64,000 nt of DNA from JAXGQD01 sp040766665 (GTDB lineage: Bacteria > Bacillota > Clostridia > Saccharofermentanales > Fastidiosipilaceae). This document shows, in pieces, positions 45,257-54,111 of the stretch. The position numbers and the translations under genes are program-made. Below the pieces are notes generated by a model. The model saw nothing but the letters and a program-made list of their open reading frames with translations, was not told where the DNA came from and made no database searches. The stretch covers positions 117,089 through 181,088 of the forward strand of contig JAXGQD010000007.1 in the NCBI GenBank assembly GCA_040766665.1. Reading direction: 5' to 3'. Each line of letters begins with the position of its first letter. The first letter of the stretch is position 1.

Positions 45257-46585
45257 TTATTTCAAGCTGGCTTTAATGCTTTCTAAATCCTTTTGAGTTT
45301 GTGCTAAAGCGTCATCGACTGAGGTGCCACCGGTTACGATGGAGTTGAGCAGTTTTGCCATGGGGAAGGTGAAGTAGTCTTTTGCCGCTAAGGCTCTACC
45401 CTCGATGGGCTCTACCGGGTAACCGTAAAAACCTGAGGCATTTTTCGCATACTCAACGACTTGTTTGTTGATGCCTTCTTGCCAGAAAGCATTCTCTTCT
45501 GCATCTTTGAATAAGGGTGAGTAAACAGGAGCCGTTGCTTCAAGGTATTTGTCGTACCATTCTTTTTCAAAGAGGAATTCGATCAATTCACCGGCGAGTT
45601 CTTTGTTTTTTGAAGCTTCCATGATGGCCGGGCCATAGGGGAAACCCATTAAGGTTTTCGAACCGTCTTCCGCTGAGGGAGGCGCCAGGACGAGTGTGTT
45701 TTCAAAAATTTCGGGTGCATCTTTTTTTAGGGCATTATAGAGTGTCGGGGCATTGAAAACGATGGCCGATTCGCCCATGAGATAGGACTTGTTATTGCCG
45801 CTGGGATCCCAGGTTGAGGCTGCGGGCGGGATGGTTTTTTCATTGTAGAGTTCAACGTATTTGTTAATGAGGTCTTTTCCTGCTTGCTGATTCAGGCTGA
45901 ACTTACCTTCTTTGTCGAGAATCGATGCACCACTGTTCCAGAGCATGGTTCTCATGGTGTTTTCGCAGTCTTCGTCGGTAGGGCCGCAGCCAATGCCCAG
46001 TCCGTAGAATTCCTGATCGGGAGCGGAGAGTTTTCTGGCGAGTTCAATGACGTCGTTCCAGGTTTTAGGTTCTTCCGTGATGCCCTGCTCTTGCATCTTA
46101 TCCTTACGGATAAACATCAAGGCGGAGGAACTGGTCATGGGAGCGAAATAGAATTTATTGTCAATTTTATTTCCCTCATAGACCGCATCAAAATAGGGAC
46201 GTTCAGTATTAATCTTATTCACCAACTCGGTCATGTCGGCGTAGGGGTTGTTGGGATAATAGCTCAGCACTTTTGTGGGTGCACTGGTGGTGATGTCGGG
46301 GACGTTTCCTGCTTCGATTGTCGCGTTGAGGTTTTTCATGAAATCAACGGCTGCAATAAATTCTGATTTAATGGTGATGCCTTTCAGCTTAGCAAATTCT
46401 TGAATACGGTCTTCGTACATCTTATTAGCTTCTTCGCTGAATATCTTTTCTGTCCAAACCGTCAGGGTTCCTGCGTCACCGGTATTAGCTCCGGCTTCTG
46501 TGTTCGTGTCGTTCGTTTTGCCACAGCTAATCAGAGTGGCTGCCAGCATGGCTACTGTAAGTACGATTGCGATGAGTTTTTTCAT
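45257..46585 (-). CDS. Family 1 extracellular solute-binding lipoprotein
   Basis: Sugar-binding lipoprotein of a MalE-like ABC importer, about 442 aa. Signal peptide and lipobox TLISCGK from the ATG at 46585, which has GGAGG upstream. Domain features: LTVWTEKIFSEE, the late ESAIVFNAPTLYNALK and LMGFPYGPAIMEASKNKELAGELIEFLF. The operon context suggests a sialic acid or related amino sugar. Confidence 0.9.
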   Translation of the reverse strand: MKKLIAIVLTVAMLAATLISCGKTNDTNTEAGANTGDAGTLTVWTEKIFSEEANKMYEDRIQEFAKLKGITIKSEFIAAVDFMKNLNATIEAGNVPDITTSAPTKVLSYYPNNPYADMTELVNKINTERPYFDAVYEGNKIDNKFYFAPMTSSSALMFIRKDKMQEQGITEEPKTWNDVIELARKLSAPDQEFYGLGIGCGPTDEDCENTMRTMLWNSGASILDKEGKFSLNQQAGKDLINKYVELYNEKTIPPAASTWDPSGNNKSYLMGESAIVFNAPTLYNALKKDAPEIFENTLVLAPPSAEDGSKTLMGFPYGPAIMEASKNKELAGELIEFLFEKEWYDKYLEATAPVYSPLFKDAEENAFWQEGINKQVVEYAKNASGFYGYPVEPIEGRALAAKDYFTFPMAKLLNSIVTGGTSVDDALAQTQKDLESIKASLK

Positions 46586-46682
46586 TGATAGTCCTCCATA
46601 ATAGTTGTTTTTATGAATCCATGTTTGTATTGAATACTGGTTTTTTGCCAAAACGCTTTGCCCTATCACCTCTTTTATTTGC

Positions 46683-47507
46683 TTATGCTTTGACGGCACC
46701 ACTGGTTGCGCCACTGACAACGAATTTTGAAGAAATGAGATAAATCACAAGGATGGGTAAACACGCTACGATCGCGCCGGCCATGATCTGATGCCAGGGA
46801 TAGATGTCACCGAAAATCAAGCCTGAAATAATCAGCGGGAAGGTTTTCTGCTGCGTGTCGGTTATGTTAACCAAGGCGTAGAGGTATTCACCCCAGCATT
46901 GGGCAAAACAGAAGATAAAGGTCGTCACCACGCTAGGTTTGATAAGTGGCAAAACGATGCTATACATGGTTTTCCAGCGTGAACAACCATCAACAGTCGC
47001 AGCTTCCTCGATACTGACCGGCACCGATTTCACGGCGGGTATCAAAATCCAAGTCGCATACGGCAGAGTGAATGTCGGATAAATGAGGATCAAACCCCAA
47101 ATGGAATTGGTCAAACTCAAGCTGGAGACCAAACTGTACAAAGGCAAGTACATGATGGCTGCCGGCAAAAGGTAACAAAAGAGCACAATTCGCGATAAGG
47201 CTTTTCTGCCTTTAAAGTCGATGCGGCCCAGTACATAAGCGACCGGATAGGCCAGGATGATGGTAAGCGTGGCGACGATAAACGCTATCAAGAAGCTGTT
47301 CAAGGTGCTCTTCAAAAAGGCGGTCTCCGAGAAGAGGTATTGGTAGGCTTCCGTCGTGGCTTGCTGAGGAATCCAGGTCGGCACTTTTGAGTAGACCTCC
47401 GACTGCGTTTTAAAAGAGGTGTTCAGCATCCAGTAAATGGGAAAGAGTGAGACGATGAGGAATCCTAGTAAGAGTAAACGATGGGGAATAGTTGCTTTCT
47501 TAGTCAT
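46683..47507 (-). CDS. MalG-type sugar ABC transporter permease
   Basis: A 274-aa permease with six predicted helices and the EAA loop EEAATVDGCSRWKTMYSIVLPLIKP. The start at 47507 follows AGGAG. It pairs with the MalF-type protein upstream. No ATPase gene is in the operon, so a shared MsiK-like ATPase is probably used. Confidence 0.9.
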   Translation of the reverse strand: MTKKATIPHRLLLLGFLIVSLFPIYWMLNTSFKTQSEVYSKVPTWIPQQATTEAYQYLFSETAFLKSTLNSFLIAFIVATLTIILAYPVAYVLGRIDFKGRKALSRIVLFCYLLPAAIMYLPLYSLVSSLSLTNSIWGLILIYPTFTLPYATWILIPAVKSVPVSIEEAATVDGCSRWKTMYSIVLPLIKPSVVTTFIFCFAQCWGEYLYALVNITDTQQKTFPLIISGLIFGDIYPWHQIMAGAIVACLPILVIYLISSKFVVSGATSGAVKA

Positions 47508-47520
47508 TTTTGTTCTCCTC

Positions 47521-48415
47521 TCAAGATTCTTTGGCAAACATTTTTCGTGAAATAAAACCGATGAGAATCAAAAGTACAGGCATCAGTAAAACCGAGACAG
47601 TCACACCTTTGCCCAGCTGCATGCTACTCATGGCCGTCTTGTAGCTGTAGATATTGACGACTTCTGTCGCACGGTTCGGTCCACCGCCCGTCAGCAGCCA
47701 GACCGATTCAAATTCGTTAAGAGTCCAAATCGTTGACATAAGCGCCGAGAGGTAAATGACATTCTTGATTTCCGGCAAAGTGATATGAATAAACTGTTTC
47801 CATTTCGACGCGCCGTCGATGCTGGCCGCCTCATAGTAGTCAACGGGAATCGTCTGCAATTGCGCAAGAATCGAAATACCAAAGAAGGGCGTACCGCGCC
47901 AGACGTTGACGATGACGATACAGACAAAAGCCAATGTTGCATCACCAAACCAAACGATGTTTTGATCGGTCACACCGATGATGCGCAGTAGTTGGTTGGC
48001 CACGCCGCCGATATCCGAAAAAATCCAGCGCCAGTTCAGGACGGCAACGACATTAGGTAAGGTCCAAGGAATCAATAAAAGCGCTCTGGTGATGTTGCGT
48101 CCTTTGAAGTTCACATTCAAAATCAAGGCCATGACCAGCCCTAGCACGGTTTTAATCGCAATCGAAATCGCCGTAAAGCCCAAAGTAATGGCAAAAGACC
48201 ACCAGAACTGTTTGTCTCGTACAATTTCAATGTAGTTGCTCAATCAATAAAGTTCGCTGCGCCACCGATTCTTTTGTTAGTCAGGCTTAGTCCCAATCCT
48301 CTTACCATCGGAATAAACAAAACCAAGAGCAGATAAATCAACAATGGAGCGCAGACCAGGGCAACAAAATCAAGTCGCGTTTCGGTTTGGATAAAGCATT
48401 GTACGCCTTCAACAT
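47521..48415 (-). pseudogene. MalF-type sugar ABC transporter permease, frameshifted near the N-terminus
   Basis: The main open frame (240 aa, 48243-47521) has the EAA loop YYEAASIDGASKWKQFIHITLPEIK and five helices but lacks the first helix. Upstream, two other frames encode the expected N-terminus: MLKAYNALSKPKRDLILLPW from ATG 48415 (GGAG upstream), then APLLIYLLLVLFIPMVRGLG in the next frame. Two single-base losses, near 48350 and at the ATTGATTGAGC stretch (48240), would explain this. First gene of the amino-sugar operon. Confidence 0.8.
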
Positions 48416-48661
48416 TGTTATGACTCCTTCCTTTTACCTTTTTCCTTTTTCCTTTATTATTTTTGGAAATTTCTTTCTTTTATTATGTTCTTTTGGAAAT
48501 TATTTTCAATTGCTTTAATCACTCAATTTTTATTTATTTTTTGTCTACTTTGTATAAAGATGGCTGGGAGGCGCGGTTTGAGCTGTGGGATGGGGTGGCG
48601 AGCAGACGTAACATCTGGGGTTGCTTCTTGGATTGGCTTGCTACTTTGCTTATCTCTCCTT

Positions 48662-48812
48662 TATTTGGCAAAATTTCCGCAAAGCCAAGCGAGCTGTGCT
48701 CCAGACGGGCTTCTGACAAGTCGGTTGCGGTTTTTACCGTAAGTTTTTCCGCTAATCCAATTTCAAATTTCGCTTGGCTTGGATTACCGAAAAAAATGTC
48801 TGATTTCAGGCG
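48662..48812. repeat. Palindromic repeat family R2, copy C, left part
   Basis: Matches copy B (26464-26680) closely up to CTGATTTCAGGCG, then is interrupted by IS3 copy 2. Its right part resumes at 50246. The space from 48416 to 48661 shows nothing else. Confidence 0.75.
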
Positions 48813-50245
48813 GGGCATGCGGACAAAAAGTTGGACATAGATGCAGGAGGTAAATCTGCATGTATAGTCGAGAAGTCATGGATTACGTATTAAGTGTTTA
48901 CGATGAGATTGGGAATGTAAATAAGACGGTAAAGACATTGAAGTATCCCAGCCGAGGCTCTTTACAAGGCTGGATTAAACGTCGAGAGGCAGGAACACTT
49001 CCGGAGATCAAAGAAATTCGCATCAAAAAGAAGAGACGCAAGTTCACTGCTGAAATGAAACGCGAAACCATTCAACGATGCATCGAACAAAACCTATCCC
49101 CTATTGCTGTCGCCAAAGAGCTTGGCGTAGAGAACCGACAAATCTGATCTTGGCATGAAAACTACAAGAGGAAGGATTGGTGGAGCATTGCCCAAGAAAA
49201 AACCACCCCAAGCAAATGGAGCTACTCCGTCTGATGCAGAGCTGATGAAGCAGATGAAGGCTGAAATGCGTCACATGCAGATGCAAATCGACATTCTCAA
49301 TGAAACACTCAAAGTGCTAAAAAAGGCCCCGGCGTCATCCCGAGTCAACTGAAGAACTCGGAAAAGGTAGTGATCGTTGATGCCATACGGGAAAAGTATT
49401 CACTACCGGAGTTACTAGGAGAACTCCAGCTGAAACGAAGCAGTTACTATTACCACAAAAGCAGAAAGATTCATCGAATCCATACGAAATAGTCAGAGGA
49501 AGACTGCGAGAACTGTTTAAAGCAAACCATAGAAGGTACGGTTACAGACGGCTCAAGGTGCTGTTGCAACGAGAGGAAATTCGGATATCGGAGAAGATTA
49601 TCCGACGTCTGATGAAAGCGGAAAGGTTGGTTGCTAAAGGACATCAGCGTCTCCGTTATAACTCTTATCTCGGAGAAGTCAGTCCTCCCGCCCTAACCTA
49701 TTGGAACGTGACTTTCATGCGGATGCGCCAAACCGTGTCTGGCTCACAGACATCACCGAGTTTGCCATACCGGCAGGCAAGGTCTATTTGAGCCCCATTA
49801 TTGATTGTTATGATGGTCTGGTGGTCTCACGAAGCATGGGTGTGAGCCCTAATGCCGACTTGGCTAACAAGAGCCTTGATTTAGCCGTGTTGTCTTCAAA
49901 AGGAGCAAAGCCGATTATCCATAGTGACCGCGGAGCACACTACCGATGGCCGGGATGGCTAAAACGCATAAAAATACGGCCTAACACGCTCCATGTCGAA
50001 GAAGGGCTGTTCTCCTGACAATGCAGCCTGTGAAGGTTTCTTTGGAAGATTGAAAAATGAGTGTTTTTATGGTGAGGATTTTAATGGATACAGCATTCAA
50101 GCATTCATCCGATATATCGATGAATACATCGATTGGTATAACGACACGCGAATCAAAGTGAGCTTGAACCAAATGAGTCCACGAGAATTTCGCCGGTCAA
50201 AAGGTTATTGCGCGTAAAACCGTCCAACTTTTTGTCCGCACCCCC
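48813..50245 (+). mobile_element. IS3-family insertion sequence, copy 2 (decayed)
   Basis: 1433 bp, ends GGGCATGCGGACAAAAAG and CTTTTTGTCCGCACCCCC. The 3-bp duplication GCG flanks it (48810-48812 and 50246-50248). Comparison with the uninterrupted repeat at 26464-26680 proves the insertion point. It is inverted relative to copy 1. Confidence 0.9.
48860..50217 (+). pseudogene. IS3-family transposase OrfA/OrfB remnants
   Basis: OrfA starts well (AGGAGG, MYSREVMDYVLS) but ends early at a stop after ENRQI, where copy 1 reads on as YTWHRKL. Further single-base losses against copy 1 break OrfB at about 49470, 49690 and 49975. The DDE residues are still recognisable (TDITEFA, HSDRGAHY, CEGFFGRLKNE). 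This copy is inactive as given. Confidence 0.88.
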
Positions 50246-50312
50246 GCGATTGAGATGAACTTCCGCTTAATAAAGCCGGTCTAAATTGGATTGCCGCAAT
50301 TTTTTACGGTGA
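50246..50312. repeat. Palindromic repeat family R2, copy C, right part
   Basis: GCGATTGAGATGAACTTCCG to TTTTTTACGGTGATT, the continuation of the repeat split by IS3 copy 2. Copy B has the same text uninterrupted. Confidence 0.75.
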
Positions 50313-50321
50313 TTGAGTGGT

Positions 50322-50391
50322 GTCGCAGCCGTCCGGCAATGCGACGATCTCGTTGGGCAGAGCGGTGTCGCGGCTAGCCAAGCAATGTGAC
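50322..50391 (+). repeat. Two REP-like palindromes left of MITE copy 4
   Basis: Copies at 50322-50345 and 50367-50391 (the second ends GTGAC). They are followed by the linker ATTAGTAATGCCCTCCG as before MITE copies 2 and 3. Confidence 0.8.
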
Positions 50392-50575
50392 GATTAGTAA
50401 TGCCCTCCGCTACTACACTTTACGTTTGTACAAAGATCAGAGTCTGAATCGGGCCTTTTGCGTTGTCATTTCATGATTTTACTTACACTATTTTCGATTC
50501 TACAAAAACCAGCTTGTAGAATCGTCAAAAATGTAGTAAAAACCCCGAAATCGTGGGATTTGGTAGCCTTCTCGA

Positions 50576-51935
50576 GTCAAGTCCATAAAGTGGTGTAAAT
50601 TGATCCATTCAGTAACACCTCCGCTTTTACTTCGTTTCAATCATCTGATTTTTGTACGTTTGTCGGTTATTTAAATATTCTGTCATATCGAACACACGGT
50701 TTAGCATGGACCAACTTTCATGGTGATCTAAAAGAATCGCTCCAAGTAAACGCTCTACTGAAGCGACATTGGGGAATATGCGAATCCTTTTTCTCTTCTG
50801 CGTAACTCCTGGTTTTCTCGCTCAATAATGTTGGTGGTCCTAAGACTCTTGCGATACTTTTCAGGTAAGCACATGACATTCATGGCCTCGTCAAAACCCT
50901 CTTCAGCGTCTGCATGGCTCTCGCAGAGATGTCTTTGTATTCCTCGACAATCTGATTCTTCTTGTCTCGTGCTGCGCTTAATGTTAATTCGTTAAACATC
51001 TCACTAAGTTCACTGGCTAGGCCCGCTTGGTAGCGTTTGGGAACATGGTTGACGATGTTTCTGCTGAAGTGGAACTGACAGCGCTGCCAACTGGCGTTTT
51101 GAAACACTTTCTTTATGGCGCACAAACCTTTATGGCTATCCGATGTCACCAGGTCAACCTGCTTTAAGCCTCTTTGCTTTAATCCCGTAAAGAAGCGCTC
51201 CCAGTGATACGCTGTTTCATTTTCACATACCTCAAATCCCAAGACCTCTTTACGACCATCGTTATTCATGCCGATGGCCATGAGCAAGCCTTTTGAGCGT
51301 ATCCGGTGGTCCTCTCGACCTTTACATACATCGCATCCGCCATAACAAAGGGATAGTCTCCTTCTAGAGGGCGGTTCTTAAGCTTTCAACGTAAGGGTCT
51401 AATGCCTTGCACAGTTCGGACACATTGGACTTGGAGAACTCCACACCACAGGTTCTTTTGTAATCCTCTCAACATTTCGGGTGGCCACGCCATTGACCAC
51501 CATTTCCATAAAGACCTCAATGAGTGCTTGTTCATTCCTTTGATAGTTTTCAAGCAAGGTCGTATGGAAGGCTTCGTTACGATGCCTAGGTACGGCCAAA
51601 GTGAGTTTTCCGATGCGGGTATTAACCTTGTCGATGCCTCAGACCATTTCGGTAATCGCTTCGCTCTTCTTGCCGCTCATAGGGTTGTGCTCCTAATTTC
51701 TCTGTGGATTCCGTTAATAGAAATTGATTTAGGAGGTTTTCCATTAACTTCCCAAACGCTTCTTCGCGCCCCATTTTGAACAACTCTGTAAATTCGTCCA
51801 TACCTAACGTAAAATGTAATTGAGTCTCATGATCTTTCTCCCTTCGTCTGTACCACTGAATCTCGTTAATTCAAGTGTACCGAATGGAGGAGCTCATGGC
51901 TCCTTTTCTTTTTACACCACTATATGGACTTAATC
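50576..51935 (-). mobile_element. IS256-family insertion sequence
   Basis: 1360 bp flanked by the 9-bp duplication CCTTCTCGA (50567-50575 and 51936-51944). The ends share inverted AAGTCCATA(A/T)AGTGGTGTAAA. Size, 8-9-bp duplication and the Mutator-type transposase fit the IS256 family. Confidence 0.88.
50627..51801 (-). pseudogene. IS256-family (Mutator-type) transposase, several frameshifts
   Basis: The family order is preserved but spread over frames: MDEFTELFKMGREEAFGKLM (start 51801), YRNGLRHRQG then LAVPRHRNEAFHTTLL, VSELCKALDPYVESL, PFVMADAMYVKVE, LMAIGMNNDGRKEVLGFEVCENE, SDSHKGLCAIKKVFQNASWQRCQFHFSRN, and the C-terminal ERENQELRRREKRIRIFPN. The DDE Asp residues in MADA and SDSHKG are visible. 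At least four frame changes make it non-functional as given. Confidence 0.88.
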
Positions 51936-52009
51936 CCTTCTCGAACGAAATATTTGTACAAACGAAAAAAGTGTAGTCATAACTCTTAGTCCGCTCAAAC
52001 GAAGGAGGT

Positions 52010-52078
52010 GTCGCAGACGCCCAGGCACTGCGACGATAAAAATAAGGAGCGGAGTCGCGGCCAAGCAAGTACTGCGAC
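52010..52078 (+). repeat. Two REP-like palindromes right of MITE copy 4
   Basis: Copies at 52010-52034 (GTCGCAGACGCCCAGGCACT, GCGAC) and 52054-52078 (GTCGCGGCCAAGCAAGTACT, GCGAC). Confidence 0.8.
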
Positions 52079-52106
52079 TATACGTATTGGCCTGAGCAAT
52101 GGAAAA

Positions 52107-52325
52107 TGGACAAAATTTTCGGGGATGTGGTCATTTCAGTGGTTTTAGGGTCTCTGCTCACGTCAAACACACGATTTTGTGACACTTATTACGACTGTGT
52201 GGTCGCCGCCACCACATCCCTGTAAAAAGTGGGCAGAAATCAGCCTTTAGCCATGCCCGGCAGCCATCCGGAGGTGCTTTCAACCACATCCCCGTAAAAA
52301 GTGGGCTGAAAACAGCCTTTGATGG
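52107..52325. repeat. Inverted-end element, copy B
   Basis: Close copy of 8608-8808: same left end, same middle (CTCTGCTCACGTCAAACACA, CCACATCCCTGTAAAAAGTG). The right end differs: CCACATCCCCGTAAAAAGTG followed by GGCTGAAAACAGCC, as if the internal unit had replaced the terminal one. Confidence 0.75.
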
Positions 52326-52342
52326 AAACGCAGATAAGCGGT

Positions 52343-52420
52343 GTCGCGGAGACCCCGGAAGCCGAGGCGACCCGCGACTGATTCAATAGAGCGGAGTCGC
52401 GGCCAAGCAAGCACAGCGAC
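52343..52420 (+). repeat. REP-like palindromes upstream of the polysaccharide locus
   Basis: An atypical copy at 52343-52378 with a longer core and a normal one at 52396-52420 (GTCGCGGCCAAGCAAGCACA, GCGAC). The region 51977-52605 holds only repeats and the leader of the flippase gene. Confidence 0.7.
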
Positions 52421-52605
52421 CTATTCAAAGCCCTGTCCCGCCGCCATTTGCCATATCGTGTACAATAGACAGGTAACAGATACAGGGTTTGACAGAGGCG
52501 CGGAAAACGTGCACGCACAGATGCGCTTGCGCAACACACCGGAAACCCTAGCGGCAAAACCCCAGAGGGCGCGCCAAACTAACAAACACACGAGGCGGAA
52601 ACAAC

Positions 52606-54108
52606 TTGGACAGCAAGTTCGGACACTTAGTCAAAAATTTCTCGCTTACTTTTGCGGCGAATATCATCTCCGTCCTCATTTCGACACTCTTGATTTTGGT
52701 TTTGCCGAAGACGATGGGCGTCACCCAGTACGGCTACTGGCAACTCTACATCCTCTATTCCAGCTACATCAGCTTCCTGCATTTCGGCCTGGCGGACGGC
52801 TATTACCTAAGAAACTCCGGCACCCTCTACCAGGACCTGGACCGCCACAAATTCTCATTCATGTTTTGGTTTATGCTCATCATGGAAATTGTCCTGGCGG
52901 CACTCTTGGCAGGCGGCTACACCCTCCTGAGTCGCCAAAACCAAAGCCTCAACGAGAACCTCAGAAGCATCCAGAACCTCAGCCAAACCCTCGACCAGAG
53001 CCTCGTCCAAGAAGTCGACCCGCTCAATGGCTTCGTCTTCCGCATGACTTGCGTGGCAGCCGTGCTCATCATCCCCCGCGTCTTCATCCAATTCGCCTGG
53101 CAAGCCTCTGACCGCTTCAAACACAACGCCCTAATCATCGTGGTCGAGCGCGCCTTCTTTCTGCTCTCCGTCGCCCTCTACATCTTCAGGCAATACACCC
53201 GTGTCGAGCAGCTCATCTATCTCGATCTCATCGGAAAGCTCTTCGCCCTACTACTCGCTCTTTTCTGGGCAAAAGACTTGCTCTTCGCTAAACCCGTCTC
53301 CTGGCGCGAAGGCCTGAGCGAACTAAGGGAAAATGCCACCGCCGGCCTGAGCCTGATGCTCGCCTCCATCACCTCGAGCCTCATCATCGGCCTCATCCAG
53401 CTGAGCATCAAAAACCAGTGGGGCATCGACACCTATAGCCGCATCGCGCTCACCTTTTCGCTTTCGAACCTGCTGATGATTTTTATCAATGCACTGGCTT
53501 TGGTGCTTTTGCCACATATCAGAAGACAGGAAAACGCCGACAACCTGCGCCTCTATAAAGGCATGCGCCGCCTGCTCATGCTCATGCTTTTCCTGCTGCT
53601 GAACGTCTATTACCCTTTCCGTCTTTTCGTCAATTTTTGGTTGCCGAAGTACGCCGAGGGTATTGTCTACATGGCGATTCTTTTCCCGATCTGTGTTTAT
53701 GAAGCCAAGACCCAGCTGCTGACCAACACCTACCTCAAGGCCTATCGCAAGGAGCGCGAGATCCTCAAGGCCAATCTGATCAGCTTGGCGCTCTGTGTGT
53801 TTTTGATGTTGGGTTTTGCCTTCTTGCTGAAAAATCTCTTCCTGACGACACTCTCGATTCTGATCGTGCTGGCCTTCCGCTCGGCCCTCTGCGAGTACTA
53901 TCTGGCGCGCGAGACGGGGCAGGATTACCGCAAGGACAGCCTTATCGAGCTAGTTATCACCGTCATTTTTGTTTTTTCGCAGTGGGTCATTGGCGGTCTC
54001 CCCGGTGCGCTGATCTATCTGCTGATCAGTCTCGTTTACACTTTCGTTCATCGAGCAGCGCTGCAAGAAGCCCTAGCGAAGGGCAAAAGCCGCGTCAAAG
54101 GAGTCTAG
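52606..54108 (+). CDS. Polysaccharide flippase (Wzx/MATE-like membrane protein)
   Basis: A 500-aa polytopic protein with about 12-14 hydrophobic helices. Opening KNFSLTFAANIISVLISTLLILVLPKTMGVTQYGYWQLY is typical of Wzx-type flippases, which move lipid-linked repeat units across the membrane. The start is TTG with GAGGCGG upstream. A soluble loop rich in Asn/Gln/Leu (about residues 108-135) is unusual. First rightward gene of the exopolysaccharide locus, 3 bp before the GT2 gene. Confidence 0.85.
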   Translation: MDSKFGHLVKNFSLTFAANIISVLISTLLILVLPKTMGVTQYGYWQLYILYSSYISFLHFGLADGYYLRNSGTLYQDLDRHKFSFMFWFMLIMEIVLAALLAGGYTLLSRQNQSLNENLRSIQNLSQTLDQSLVQEVDPLNGFVFRMTCVAAVLIIPRVFIQFAWQASDRFKHNALIIVVERAFFLLSVALYIFRQYTRVEQLIYLDLIGKLFALLLALFWAKDLLFAKPVSWREGLSELRENATAGLSLMLASITSSLIIGLIQLSIKNQWGIDTYSRIALTFSLSNLLMIFINALALVLLPHIRRQENADNLRLYKGMRRLLMLMLFLLLNVYYPFRLFVNFWLPKYAEGIVYMAILFPICVYEAKTQLLTNTYLKAYRKEREILKANLISLALCVFLMLGFAFLLKNLFLTTLSILIVLAFRSALCEYYLARETGQDYRKDSLIELVITVIFVFSQWVIGGLPGALIYLLISLVYTFVHRAALQEALAKGKSRVKGV

Positions 54109-54111
54109 CAC

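Larger units (their letters stand above)
50410..51976 (+). repeat. MITE-like element, copy 4, interrupted by an IS256-family element
   Basis: The left part runs from CTACTACACTTTACG to CCTTCTCGA at 50575 and the right part from CCTTCTCGA at 51936 to AAAAAAGTGTAG at 51976. Without the 1360-bp insert and one duplicated 9-mer, the element is about 198 bp, equal to the other copies. Confidence 0.85.

Noticed and set aside
52341..53111. 256-aa plus-strand frame upstream of and inside the flippase gene
   Set aside because: It overlaps the flippase in another frame, is Pro/Arg-rich as expected for an out-of-frame read, and begins in a REP.
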